Counted from the stretch's first letter, positions 43,063-55,714 are shown. The stretch is DNA of 64,000 nt from Okapia johnstoni (GCA_024291935.2 CM044306.1:248001-312000), one strand, 5' to 3'. Numbers and translations: made by a program. Notes: a model not told the origin generated them from the sequence alone.

Positions 43063-45257
43063 AGCCGTGGCCAGGGATGCTGGGTACACATTCCGTCCGA
43101 GCTGGACCACTTCCTGCAGGTGCTCAGATGCTCCCTCCAGAGTTTGGATTGTGGGTCAGAAGTAGAGGGCACCTGAGGGCTAAGCGACTGACTTTGGGGA
43201 GCTCGAGAATGGGGTGTTCTCAGGGGTTCATGAGGACAGCCTCAGAAGCTGTGGGCTCTCCCCTCCCTAGTCTTGGCTGCTAAACTCTTAATTCCACGGA
43301 ACCCTCCGCATCCTTCCAACAACGTCTTCTTTTGGGATCAAGTCAGAATTTGATTTCTTGCCCCAACCGGCCACACCTTCATCAGAGATTCCAGCCCAGG
43401 TCTTGGGGGCCTGGGTCACGTGTCATTCTTCAGGGCAGGTGTGCGATGCTTTTCTGAGACACAGAGGTGAGTGCAGGTGCCCGGGAAACCCAGGACCTGG
43501 GGGATAGGAGGCATGATATCGGGGGACAGGAATACGGCACGTCAGCCCCATGGCTCCCGCCTGGAAGCTGTGTGGCCTGTGAACTTCAGCCTCTTGAGAT
43601 CTCAGTCAGCTGGGGACGCCCTCACTGGGCCCCCCGCTGGGAGGAGGTTCCCGCTGTTGGGGGCTCCCCCATCCCCACCACACAGCGCCCTCTGACTTCC
43701 GGGGACCCAGTACCCAAACCCTAGGCCCGCTCCCACCCCACACACTGGAAGGCAGGCCTGCTGAGCAGCCAGGACCCCAGGGCCGCTTCTGCTCACCCCC
43801 TCCCCGAGGCCCGGCTGCCTCACGGCCCAGCTTCCTGGCGCAGGTGCACGCGGACCCCCACGTCACACTCTCACCACCCGCTGCCCTTGTCTCTTTAGGC
43901 AAGTGCCCAGGGACCCAGCCCCAGCCTCGGCCTCCTCCAGCCCCTGGCTCAGAGCCGGGTTTTCCAGGCTTCCTGCCGAGATCCATAATTGAATGGGGCA
44001 GGGAGATTTCCCAGAGGTCGCGCTCTGCTCGCACAGGGAAGCAGGCGTGGAGTTACTGTCTGCGAGTTCTCCACTCGAATCTGCCTGATGGCTGCTGCTC
44101 GGCCAAAACCTCCGGCCAGGCTTCAGGGTTTTCTTCCTCTTTGTTTCTTTCTTTCCTCTAATGAGCAGACACGGAGCTCCAGGGGCAAAATGGCTCTCTG
44201 CAGAGCCCGGGTTTTCCCGTTGGTCTGGCTCCGCAGACCTCGGGAATAAAGGCTGGGGTGAGGGGGTATGGTCACGACCTCCAGAAGGAGCCCTTGGGAC
44301 CATCCACGCCCCGTGCTCACTTCACACACAAAGAACCCAATGCCCGGCTCCGGGGTGACAGGCTGGCTGGCCTCTGGACTCCAAGTTCAAGGCTGCTTGG
44401 CCGTCCCCGCTGCCCGCTCCGGGGCTCGTTCACAACCCGGAGAGGGTTTGCCTTTCTGGAGACAGCTTTGACTGTCAGAACTCGGTGGGGAGGGCGGCCT
44501 TGTGCTGCTGGCAAGTAGCAGGGGGAGGCCAGGGGTGCTGCCACAGCACACAGGACAGCATCACCCTCAACAGAGTGATGCCGCCCTGAACTGTCAACAG
44601 TGCTTGGGTCACGGTGCGAGTGGCCCGACCCCTCCCTCCCCAAGCCTGCGGCAGACATTGCTAATGTATTGCCGTGCGTTTCTCCCCATCACAGCCTACA
44701 GTCCTCTCAGCGCAGCCCTCCACGCAGAGGCTATGAGTCGAGACCAGACCTTTTGATCATCCCAAGGCCAGGTACCGCAGAGATGGGAGGCTCTGAAGTC
44801 ACCCTGCCGGCTGAGTCCGGCCCTGACATCACCACTCACTGCATCGTCTCGGATCCTGGTTAATCGTTGTGCTTCCTTTGCCCTGTCTGTGGGATGGGGA
44901 TTGTGACTGGGAAACCTTCAGAGGGCTGTTCGGGGGCTCCCACGAGGCACTGCTGGCCGTAAACGTCCCAGAGCCCGGGACGGCCTGTGAGCTGATACGA
45001 CAATCAGCTCTGGTGCCAGAGGCAGCTGCCCCTGTCAGAGGGAGGAGGGCAGCTTCATGCCCTCCCAGGACGGCCTCGGACTCTGCCTCGTCCTCTGTGC
45101 CCGTGACGTTGCAGCTTGGAATGGGCAAGGCCCCGACTCTCAGAAGGCCCGGCCAGGCGACCACTGCCCCTGAGTCCCGTGACCGGTGGACTGACAGGCA
45201 AGGGCTGGCTCCCACTGGGCCCCGGCTCCCTGCAAAGCCTGGTGCCAAGCTCTCCCC

Positions 45258-45345
45258 ATTTTAACATTACACCTCAAACTATCCTGTGAAATAGGAGCCC
45301 CTATTTTACACGTGAGGCAGCTGAGGCTGGAGAAGGCAGGTAAGC
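45258..45345 (+). repeat. MIR fragment
   Basis: CTATCCTGTGAAATAGGAGC followed by CTATTTTACACGTGAGGCAG and CTGAGGCTGGAGAAG is a MIR core with its 3' part. Confidence 0.65.
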
Positions 45346-47374
45346 TTCCAAGGCCGAAGCACCCCCTGCTCCTGTGTGATCCCCCCGCTCCTGGTTCTGA
45401 CATGGGAGACGAGAGGGGAAGAGGGGCCGGTGTCCGGGAGGCCCCCACGCCTCCTGACGCCAAGCGGGGCAAGGGGCTGAGGGGGTGCATGTCCGCCCCG
45501 AGTCTCCTCAGGCTGGGAACAACTCCTCCCCAGCAGCTGGAGACTGCATTCAAACCCAGGTTTCAAGACCTGCCCCTGCAGTCTGGAGTGCCAGGTTCCA
45601 ATTCTCCCACACCTGTGGGCACTGGGGCTGGCAGGGCGCTCAGTCAGGAGACACCAAGTTGCAGATTTGCTGCTCACAGACGGGACGCAGAGCCCTCACT
45701 AACCAGCGCCCTGTTCCTCTGTCCCCAACCCCCAGAGCACCGGTGCCAGCCTGTGCCCAGTCCACTGTCAGCAACTTTCCAGGAAAAGCTTCACGATTTT
45801 TGTTAACTTCCATTTTATTCAGAACCAGAGAGCATCAGTCCCCACCCCCAGGAGCCTCCCACCCCCGCCGCGATGCTGGCAGAGCATCTACAGACCCACA
45901 GCCGTCCAGCCCCCTCGATTCAAGCCGGTACCCCCATTCTGAGGGCCTGTGAGTGCCAGTGGGCGCTGGGCTGCTGTGCGGAGCTGGCCAGCATCTCTGC
46001 CGTGGCACCAGAGTGTGAGGGAGCCTGTAACCGGGTCAAGAAAGCTGCCCAAAGAGCTGGCACTCGAGCTGAGCCCCGAAGGATGAGCAGGAGTTGGCCG
46101 TGAGCACAGCCTGGAACCTGCAAAGCTGACGGCACAGCGGAGGCCCAGGGGCAAGAGGGCAGCGGGCAGGGACTCCAGGTGGCGGCTGGAGGTGGAGGCC
46201 GGGGGAGGAGACAGGAGGTGGGGCCGCAGAGGCAGGGAACCTGGATGGGTTAGACCAGCCATCAGATGCACTTTCGGAAGGTCTGACCCTCCCCAGGGTG
46301 GGGCAGGAAGTAGTTGGAATCCAGGCTCCGGGATGAAAGCCTCACTCGGGGGTACCCGCTGATGTGGGGCAGGGAGGGCGGATTCCTCATCCATCTCTAG
46401 ACTGACCACAGCCCCCTCCTCCCCGCCAAGAAAGCAGCCTTGGTTTAGGGATGCACGTGCCCTCCGCAGGTGGCCTTCCCGGGTGGCCTGTGTCCAGACT
46501 CCCCGAGGACCTGCCCACCAGCCCTCAGTGGTCCTCCAGTGCCCCTCCGAGTTGGTTCCACAGGCCAGGCCCACACCCCGTCTCTGTTCTCAGCTGGGTT
46601 CCAGGACAGGTGCCCTTCCTGGGTTCCAGGCCCTTTAATTGCAGGCACAGCTCAACATCCCTTCCTGTCCTCCAGGATACTGGAGCTGAGGCCTGGGGCT
46701 TTTGCTTTCATGCAAAAGAAAAAGTAAACAAAATGTAAAAGCCAGCTTCCCTCCCTCCAGGGCACAGCGGGGCTGGCTGGAGCCAGGGTGAGGGGGGCCT
46801 TGGTGGGCTGGGACGGCAGCCTCAGCTCGGAGACAGAGCGGAGCACTGGTCCTGGTGAGCCAAGCAGGCCGTTACGGGGAGGATAACAGTTAAGAGGAGC
46901 CACACTGCAGCTCCTCCCCAGGAAGCAGGAGAAAAGCCGTCGAGAGACACACAGGCGAAGAGGCTGGAGGACACAGCGCGACTCTCCTCCGAGGGGCCGG
47001 GGGAGGCCGGTGAGGGGCCCTGGGCATCACCTGATGAGGTAGCGGCCAGCGCCTGGACATCACCCAGACTTCTCTTATCTCTGAGGCTTCAGTCTCTCAC
47101 CCACACTCCGTCCCAGGCCCTCTGAGAGTAGGGGGAGGAGCCAGCCCCTTCCTAAATCATCTGTTTGAAGCCTGCTCCCCAGAGGGCACCCCTGGATCGC
47201 CCGAACCGCAGCCTCCTCCTTCCTGACAGTCTGCAGATGCTCCCCTTTCTTGCCAGACTTTGGAGACGCAAAAGGACGAAAGTCTGCAGAAGTGACCCTC
47301 AGGGGTCGACGAGCAGCTGCTCCTACACTAACTACCCCTGTTACTAGGATAACTACTGCTGTCACCAGTAGCTA

Positions 47375-47535
47375 CTACTTATCACTCAACATTTATCATT
47401 TGGTCCTCACTGCAAACCCTCTCCTGCCAGGGCTCTATTATCATCGGCTCCACTTTACAGATGGAAAAACTGAGGCCCTGAGTGGTTAGTGACTTGCCCA
47501 GGGCTGCCCAGAGCTGGCATTAGGACACAGGCATT
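47375..47535 (+). repeat. MIR SINE
   Basis: ACATTTATCATTTGGTCCTC, CTCCACTTTACAGATGGAAA, ACTGAGGCCCTGAGTGGTTA and GTGACTTGCCCAGGGCTGCC follow the MIR consensus in order. Confidence 0.8.
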
Positions 47536-48339
47536 TGTCTTGCGAAGCCTGAACCCACTCAGCCTTCCCCATCCATCACACTCTACACAATACAAGCACT
47601 CAGGCAGCAGCTGCCCAGGCAAGGGCTACGGGGCCCAGCCCCGGCAATGATGCCCCACCAGCTCCCTGGGCCGTCTCAGGAGCACCTGCCTCTCCCCAGC
47701 CTGTTCTAGACCAGGCACCCAAGTGGATGAGATGGGGGGTGTCTCTTGGAAACGTGTGCAGAGGGCTCTGGAGGGGTGAGGGAGGCAGAGCCCCAGAGGG
47801 AGAAGGAACTGGAAACGAGAGCGGAAGGCAGGGAGGGGACTGGACAGGTCCCCAGGCCTGGCCCTGGGAGAGCTCAACCCCCGCACTGCTGCCTGGGGGG
47901 GGTGAGGGTGGGGGGCGCACACCCAGAACCAGTCGGGCTCAGGAAAGCACCCGAGACCTGCAGGGAGGACTCTCCTCTCTGGGGCCCCTGACGGACGGGC
48001 GTCCCCACCAGTGGCCCTCTGTGCAGAGCGGCTGTGAGCGCCCTGGGCCCTGACTGTGGAAGGAGGTGGCTCCACCCCACTGACCTCGGCGGCCCCATCC
48101 CCCAGCGTGGTTCCCTCCTGGTTTCTGCGCCTCCCCCGCTCCTGCCTGTTCCTAACCCCCAGACAGTCCCTAGCGCGGGCTCTCCCTTGGGACCCTCCTC
48201 CTTGGAGGGACTGGCACTGCTGCCCCAATTCCTGTCCGAACGCCCCCAGTGATGCTCCTCTCCCCAGGTTCTCAGCACGCTCAGCCTCCAGTCCCGTCCA
48301 CAGCTTCCCCACTGCAGACTGAGCCTGTGGCGGCCGTGA

Positions 48340-48785
48340 ACACCAACGTCCAACAGGGACCCGGCCCTCCTCCCACAGGGGCCCCCCAGCCCCTCCTCCA
48401 TCAGGGCCCCCGTCCAGCCCCTCCTTCCACGGGGCACCCCCAGCCCCCTCCTCCACCGGGGCCCCCCTCCAGCCCCTCCTCCCATGGGGGCCCCCCAGCC
48501 CCTCCTCCCACGGGGCACCCCTATCCCCCCCTCCTCCACCAGGGCCCCCCTCCAGCCCCTCCTCCCATGGGGCCCCCCAGCCCCCTCCTCCACCAGGGCA
48601 CCCCTCCACCCCCCTCCTCCCATGGGGCCCCCCAGCCCCCTCCTCCATCAGGGCCCCCCTCTACCCCCCTCCTCCCACGGGGCCCCCCAGCCCCTCCTCC
48701 ACGGGGGTCCCCCCCAGCCCCTCCTCCACCGGGGCCCCCTCCACCCCCCTCCTCCTATGGGGCCCCCCAGCCCCTCCTGTGCTCC
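48340..48785 (+). repeat. C-rich minisatellite (about 30-base units)
   Basis: About 14 copies of a 28-31-base unit resembling CCCCTCCTCCACNGGGGCCC plus CCCTCCAG alternate as pairs with CCATGGGG and CCACCAGGG variants, giving a 60-base higher-order period. Both strands stay open for hundreds of bases, giving Pro-rich and Gly-rich frames that are repeat artefacts. Confidence 0.93.
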
Positions 48786-50504
48786 TGCCCTCCGGCTCCC
48801 CCTTGCCTCCTGCATCCTACTGGTAATTCCCCCTCAGCCTATCCGCAGCACTGTCACCTCCTAGGGAGCCTCAGACCCTCCCCTCCACGCCCATCTGAAC
48901 TTTCTCTTAACTAGCACCCTTGTCGCTGCCTCACCCGAAGGTGACCTGGTGACCCGGACTCTGACCAGGGCGCCGTGGGGCTTCCGACCTCCCCCGGGAC
49001 CAGGTCTGGGCCTGGCAGCCCTCGCGGGCTGTTCCCGCGGACCCTGCGCCCTGGGTGCCCCTCCAACGGCGCTGAGCTGAGCAGGGCTCCTGGCTCCCGT
49101 CCTGCTCTTCCTAACCATGTTCTGCTTCCTGTGCTTCGCAGGCCTGGAGCTTTCCTGCCCCTTCCACCTGGGGAGCTCCCCATTGTCAGGGCCAGGGCCA
49201 CCCCTTCCAAGAAGCCCTCCGGGACCAGCTTCCCTTTCCCTCTTGAGGACCCATGATGCTCGGTGCAGCTTCCTGTGTTGTATTTAACTGTGTGTCCCTG
49301 AGTCAGGGAGGGTCTGAGGCTTGTCTGTCTTTGAATCTGTAGCTCCCATGATCCAGGTTGGTGAGACTGCATGAACTTCTGTCTCTAGAGGGGTTTCTGG
49401 GGGGCTGGGGGGTCAGGGGCACTGCTCTCTCCTGGCCCCTGGTTCCAGGCCCACAGGGAAGGTGGGCAGAGCGTCCAGGCTGCACTGCCCTCCGCCCTCC
49501 CCTCCAGCGATGACCCCAGAACCCCCGTAACAAGGCCGAGACAACAGTGACAGCGCTAGTGTCACCCACCCCCCTGGTCAACACATCACCCCAGGAAGCG
49601 CGAGCCAACGGTAACGTGATGAATACGACTGTGCTCACAGAGAAACCCCTGGAGATCCACCCTCCGAGAACCACCGGTGGGATCCGGTGTGACCGGCTGC
49701 CAGACCAGCTCCATTTTAATCCTCTCCAAAACCAAAGGTTGAAGTGAGAGCCGCAGGAGAAAGGAAAAATCCCCAGGTCTGTCTGGATCCCACATTGGAC
49801 ACAAAACAGCCGTCCTAAACGCTATAGTCCTGATGTTTCAGAAGCAACACCAGCCCCCACGGAGAGGTGTGGACTCCGGGGTCCCAGCCTGCTGGGGCTG
49901 GGGGTCTCAGCCCCCACATCTCAGCCGACATCACAGGTGGCAGGGCCGCAGTCACGCACTCAGCCATCCCTCCCCGTGAGACCCGGATCCCGACACAGGA
50001 TCACTCAGTGCCTCCACCCGGCAACAGAGCCGGGCTGCCCACCTCCAGCCTCAAGTAACAGCTGGAGAACAAAGCTTGTTCAGGTGCCGGGACCCAGGGC
50101 AGCAGTGAAGCTGTGGCCGGCAGCCAATGCCTCATCCGGGGAGGCCTGAATATTTTACATCTAATGCCTCTGAGTTATGGGCTTTATACCTTTAGATACC
50201 AGAATAAACTTGATTTGAAATCGGCCCCAGGGGACATTCGTTAAAGAGAAATAAAGATGTTAGATGCAGTCTCAGATGCTTGCCCGAGCAGCCCTCACCG
50301 CCGGCACTCACGAGGCTGTGAATCTCTGGATAATCCAGGGAGAATGTCCCAGCCCTCCACATATCAACGCCCTGCCTCCCGGTCCGTCACCAGCCCCTTC
50401 CTGAAATAGCACCCTTTCCCTCACCCTCTGTCCCCGGGGCTCTGAGAAGGAAGGCAGGGAGGGGAGCCAAGAGTGGGGTGTGAGAGCCAGCCACCCTGCT
50501 GTTC

Positions 50505-50630
50505 TGTTACTTGTCCCCATTTCACAGAGGAAGAAACTGAGGCTCCTGGAAGCGCTGTGAAGAGCAAGAGGAGGGAGCCAGGACCTCGACTCAAACGTGC
50601 AGCCCCAAAGTGCACGCTTTTAACTGACAC
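50505..50630 (+). repeat. MIR fragment
   Basis: GTCCCCATTTCACAGAGGAA, GAAACTGAGGCTCCTGG and CCAGGACCTCGACTCAAACG, then AAAGTGCACGCTTTTAAC, match the 3' half of MIR. Confidence 0.75.
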
Positions 50631-52637
50631 GACACCCAGCTTGCGGTCACCATGACCCGGCCACCCAGGTCGCCTTCTCGGCAGTCGGCTGAGCCTGTTA
50701 CTGTGCGTACTCAGCGAGGTGCTTTCCCCTCCATGCCTTGTTTTCCGCTCCCAACAGCCAGGGTGACCCCAGCCCCCTCAGAGGGTGAGGACGAGGGGAA
50801 GCGGCGAGGACCTTGGCAAGGGGCTGGCATGCCTTCTCCACGAGCGCCTGCTCTGAGAGGAGAGGCACTTGGTCACGCTAGCCGCGACCTCGAAAGGCTT
50901 TTGTACTTGAATGACAGGACGTGCCCAGCTGTCTGTGTGTGGGTGGCGATAGGGACAGGGGTGGACAGCTGCCCCTGCCCTGCCTAGCCCTGCCCAGCCC
51001 AGCCCCGGAGGTGAGTGTGAGAAGCTGCCTTCTGCCCCCAAATGCATGCACTTCGCTCTGGGTGCAGAGGCGCTTGGCAGGAGCAGCAGGAGCAGATACT
51101 GAGCCCTGGAAGCCAAGGGCCAGGCCTGCCCAACCTCGCAGAGCCTCTCCCGCTGAGCCCTAATTCACAGAGCTGCTGCCAATGCTCATTAATAAATGAT
51201 GGAAACTGCTCAGCAAAGGTCGAGCCCGAAATGTGCTGTGCGGCCCCCATGAGCCAGGCCAGGCAGCCTCCAGGCTGTGAGGCCAGCGCGAGAGCTCTCC
51301 GGACCAGAGCGAGCCCCGGTCGGCAACCCCCGGCCGGCGACCCCCGGCCAGCTGCGGACACGTGGGGATGATGCTCATGGTGGTGGGCATCCCTTCAGGG
51401 GCTTCCCTGGGGGTGGCGGGGGCAGACAGGTTCAGAGGGCTGTCTGTCTGCTGATGGGGACAGAGCTGCCGTTGGAAAGGTCAGCCAGAGAACAGAGAGG
51501 GAGGACACACAATCCACGTTAGGAGACACCTGCTTGTGGTCTGGGGTCTGGGGGGAGTGAGGTTACAGGGCCAGAGGCCCCGTCCCCTTCCCCCATGTAG
51601 CTTGATTTGGGGAGACCTTCCCGGGGAGAGCGGGCACCCCCACAGGGGCCCCCTGGCACCACCGCCGACAGGGACCCCCCTTCCAGAGGACATGTGCTTG
51701 GGTCACATTTCTATCTGCGGCCCACCTGGGACAGGTTCAGGTTTTCTCGGGCAATCGGACGGGCCCTCTTAAGAAGAAGAGCACAAACACACAGCCAGAA
51801 TCCAGGCCTGGGAAGGGCCCGCGCAAGGGCGCAGCCGAACCTCGGGCTTCTTCAGCGTCAGGAAGAGCCCACCTCGTGCTGATCTCTTCCGGAGAAGGCA
51901 GTGCAAACACTGCAGCCCTCCCAGCTGTCAGCCTTGCAGAAGCTCCGCCAGACCAGTGGTCTCCAAGTCAGGCTCCGGGAGCCTGGGGACGCCCCAAGGG
52001 GTGCAGACAGGCTGTTCCTGTCTGACCCTCCCCGCCTACCCACGGCAGGGCGGCTCCTGAGAAGGTGCACGTGTGGTGGGCAGGGCTGGGTCCCCTCGTG
52101 CAGCTGGAGGACATTTTTTTAGAGACAGACCTTGTGCCTGGGAGGTCAGTCTGGGTCGAATGCCTGGGCAAACGGGTGAATGGGGGCTGAGGCGTCGAGG
52201 GGAGGCCGCCTCCAGGCGAGTCTGGAGGAGGGACGGAGCTGGGTGGGCAGGCGGCAGGTCCTCCCCCCGCCCCCCCCGGAGGACCCTCACCCAGGGAGGC
52301 GAGGCTGGAGACGCAGGGCAGACGGCACCCCGCCTTCTCGGCGCCTCTGACCCCTGACCCCCTCGCGTCCACCTCAGGCCAGACGGGACCCCGAACGGAT
52401 GCGGTTCTGGCCCTCGGATGGCAGGACGCCTTGCCGGGGAATCATCACTGAACATGAGGGCAGGAGCAGTTCCTCTGTGGGGCTAACGCCCAGGGGCTGC
52501 ATGGGGTGGGGGGGTCCGTGCTCCGTCCATGCGGGAAATCCCTGGTCCCTATGGGACTCTCCTGAGGGTCAGGACAGAGAACGTGTGGGTGGGGCCGAAG
52601 GCACAACGAGTGACCACACAGGAGGAGAGGCGCCTGC

Positions 52638-52850
52638 CACAGCCCGCCCCCGCCCACTGCCTGCCGGCCCCGCCCACAGCCCGCCCCTCAAGCGCCCCGC
52701 CCACCGCCGCCCCGCCCCGCCCACTGCCTGCCGGCCCCGCCCCCGCCCAGAACGCCCCGCCCACCGCCGGCTCCGCCCCGCCCCTTCCCCTCCCCCACTG
52801 CCTCCTGCCCCACCCACTGCTCGCCCGTCCCCCCAGCTCCCGCCAACGCC
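52638..52850 (+). repeat. GC-box-rich minisatellite
   Basis: About 210 bases are built from CCCGCCCACTGCCTGCCGGC and CCCGCCCACCGCCG-like units. They include more than ten CCGCCC (Sp1-type) cores and many CpGs. It lies in CACNG4 intron 1, far from any recognised promoter. Confidence 0.88.
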
Positions 52851-53169
52851 CCTCCCCGTGGGATCTGGCCTCACATTGTGCCAGAAGGAAGGCTTTCGCA
52901 AGGTGGCGGCTTCGTTTGGGGTCTCACTTCAGCTTCTTTCCACACGAAACTCGAAACTTGAGGGAGTCTTAGGGCCTGGGAGCGGGGAAGGGGCAGCGGA
53001 CCCAAGAGACACCCGGGCCTTCCTGCTCCAGGGCCAGGAGCCTCCCACGTGCTCTGCCCACCCCCACCCCGTGTTTTCCTGTGTGAAGGAGACACCCTGG
53101 CGAAGAGGGGGGCGGGAGCTGCCATTCACCAAGCTCCTAGCAACTGCCTGTGCTTGACGATGCCACAGA

Positions 53170-53325
53170 TCTAAACCTCAGAGCACCTCTGAAGTCTAGC
53201 ATTACCATCCTGCTGTCATAAATGAGAAGGGTCAGATATAAAGGGTGCAGGGGGAAATTTCCCAAGGTCGCCCCCGCGTCAGGGACAGAGCCCAGACTCA
53301 AGTTCACTTTGGTCTCCAAGTCAGG
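53170..53325 (+). repeat. MIR SINE, diverged
   Basis: ACCATCCTGCTGTCATAAAT followed by GAGAAGGGTCAGATATAAAG, TTTCCCAAGGTCGCC and GGGACAGAGCCCAGACTCAA follow the MIR 3' half. Confidence 0.6.
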
Positions 53326-53484
53326 TTCAGCTGACCTTGGTAGCAGAGTCTCACCCTGGGTGTGCTACCCTGGAGTGTGGGCGGCCCCTGAGAACAGGCT
53401 GGCTGGGTTGCGTTATATAAGGCTGCACCAGGGCAGGCTGGAGGGGGAGAAGTCAGAGAGACACCCCTGCTGCCCTGGAAGAAA

Positions 53485-53795
53485 GCAGACCACCTCCTGT
53501 GAGCTGCCATGGGGCCATGTGGCGAGGAATGGCAGCTGTCCCTGGATGATGGCTCACAAGAGAACGGCCTCGGTCACACAGCCGCGAGACAGGCATTCTG
53601 CCAACAACCAGTGAGCTGGGAGAGGACCCCACCCCAGGGAGGCATGCAGCCCGCAGACACCTCACTCACAACCTTTCGAGACCCAAGTGGAGGATCCAGC
53701 TGAGCGGGCCAGGCTCCCAGCCCAGGGACACTGTGAGATGGTCCATCTGTTTTAAGTTGCTGAACTCGTGCTAATTTGTTAAGAAGCAGAGGAAA
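53485..53795 (+). repeat. Old LTR-like repeat (MaLR type suspected)
   Basis: The right end, CCAGGGACACTGTGAGATGG then TTTTAAGTTGCTGAACTCGT and GCTAATTTGTTAAGAAGCAG, matches a pattern common in old mammalian LTRs. The left boundary is uncertain. Confidence 0.4.
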
Positions 53796-53799
53796 CAAG

Positions 53800-54030
53800 G
53801 GCTTCCGAGGTGGCGCTAATGGTAGAACCTGCCTTCATATGCAGAAGACATAAGAGATGCGGGTTTGATCCCTGGGTCGGGAAGATCTCCTGGAGGAGGG
53901 CATAGCAACCCACTCCAGTATTCTTGCCTGGAGAATCCCATGGACAGAGGAGCCTCTGGTGGGCTGTAGTCCTTGGGGTCACAAAGAGTTGGACACGACT
54001 GGAGTGACTTAGACACGCATGCCCGCACAT
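53800..54030 (+). mobile_element. Bov-tA SINE
   Basis: A degraded tRNA head (GCTTCCGAGGTGGCGCTAAT, GTTTGATCCCTGGGTCGGGA) leads into the Bov-A body (ATAGCAACCCACTCCAGTAT to AGAGTTGGACACGACTGGAG). Similar A-rich flanks (GAAACAAGG and GAAAACAAA) may be its target duplication. Confidence 0.92.
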
Positions 54031-54065
54031 AGAAAACAAATATATGTCTCATCCTTCAGTAGTCC

Positions 54066-54200
54066 AGTCGCCTTGGGGAAATTATTTCATTTCCTGAGAC
54101 TCAGTTTCCTCAGTTGAAAATGGGGTTCATGCTGGTACCATCTTCGCAGGGCTGGTGGGAGGGTCAGTGAGACCCCACAGCCCACGTGGTGAGCTCTCAA
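54066..54200 (+). repeat. MIR fragment
   Basis: GGGGAAATTATTTCATTTCC, TGAGACTCAGTTTCCTCAGT, TGAAAATGGGGTTCATGCTG and GAGGGTCAGTGAGACC follow the reverse-orientation MIR pattern (..CTCAGTTTCCTCATCTGTAAAATGGG..). Confidence 0.7.
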
Positions 54201-54245
54201 CACACAGCTGCTAACAAATCATGTCTTTTATTCGAGGTTACCACT

Positions 54246-55307
54246 ATGTGGATCACGGTAAACTGTGGAAAATTCTGAAACAGATGGGAATACCAGACCA
54301 CCTGATCTGCCTCTTGAGAAACCTGTATGCAGGTCAGGAAGCAATAGTTAGAACTGGACATGGAACAACAGACTGGTTCCAAATAGGAAAAGGAGTACGT
54401 CAAGGCTATGTATTGTCACCCGGCTTATTTAGCTTGTATGCAGAGTATATCCTGAGAAACACTGGGCTGGATGAAGCACAAGCTGGAATCAAGATTGCTG
54501 GGAGAAATATCAATAACCTCAGATATGCAGATGACACCACCCTTATGGCAGAAAGGGAAGAAGAACTAAAGAGCCTCTTGATGAAAGTGACAGAGGAGAG
54601 TGAAAAAGTTGGCTTAAAGCTCAACATTCAGAAAACTAAGATCATGGCATCTGGTCCCATCACTTCATGGCAAATAAATGGGGAAACAGTGGAAACAGTG
54701 TCAGACTATTTTTTTGGGCTCCAAAATCACTGCAGATGGTGATTGTAGCCATGAAATTAAAAGACGCTTGCTCCTTGGAAGAAAAGTTATAACCAACCTA
54801 GACAGCATATTAAAAAGCAGAGACATTACTTTGCCAACAAAGGTCCATCTAGTCAAGGCTATGGTTTTTCCAGTGGGCATGTACGGATGTGAGAGTTGGA
54901 CGGTGAAGAAAGCTGAGCGCCGAAGAATTGGTGCTTTCGAACTGTGGTGTTGGAGAAGACTCTTGAGCGTCTCTTGGACTGCAAGAAGATCCAACCAGTC
55001 CATCCTAAAGGAGATCAGTCCTGGGTATTCATTGGAAGGACTGATGTTGAAGCTGAAACTCCAAAACTTTGGCCACCTCATGTGAAGAGTTGACTCACTG
55101 GAAAAGACCCTGATGCTGGGAAGGATTGGGAGCAGGAGGAGAAGGGGACGACAGAGGATGAGATGGCTGGATGGCATCACCGACTCGATGGACATGAGTC
55201 TGGGTAAACTCCGGGAGCTGGTGATGGACAGGGAGGCCTGGCCTGCTGCGATTCATGGGGTCACAAAGAGTCGGACACAACTGAGCAACTGAACTGAACT
55301 GAACTGA
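54246..55307 (+). mobile_element. BovB LINE, 5'-truncated, sense
   Basis: About 1.06 kb of BovB begins in RT just after motif A (GTGGATCACGGTAAACTGTG) and ends in the ACTGAACTGAACTGAACTGA tail. The first part keeps an intact YADD motif. A frame change at the T-run near 54708-54716 splits the RT into two open frames (to 54742, and from 54678), and the endonuclease is missing. ACCACT occurs on both sides, as a weak candidate target duplication. Confidence 0.95.
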
Positions 55308-55714
55308 ACCACTCTTGGTGAGTAACTTGGGCAACATTTCAGGAGGCTGGTTAATTTGGTACCGAATGTCCTCTACAAACTAAGTCATGAACTTTGAAAG
55401 ATGCAGATGGGCATGCCAGCCCCTGTATGCATGCTGTTATACTGTACTACTGTACTTCTCAAGGTGCTGTATAAGATTAAAGATGCTTTTATTTTTTTGT
55501 ATTTGTTTTTACGTGTGTATTATTTAAGTAGTAGAGAAGTATTATAAGTCTGTTACAGTACAGTACTATATAGCCGACTGTGTGAGTTGGGTACCTAGGC
55601 TAACTTTGTTGGACTAATGAACAAATTGGACTTACGAACGTGCTCTTGGAATGGAGCTCATTTGTACATAAGGGGCTTATCACAGCCGTCTGCCATCTGC
55701 AGGGCTGCATTAAC

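Noticed and set aside
47626..48648. 340-residue minus-strand Gly-rich frame, and a 221-residue plus-strand Pro-rich frame at 48249-48914
   Set aside because: Both run through the C-rich minisatellite. Overlapping long frames on both strands are expected from a stop-free repeat, and neither resembles a known protein.
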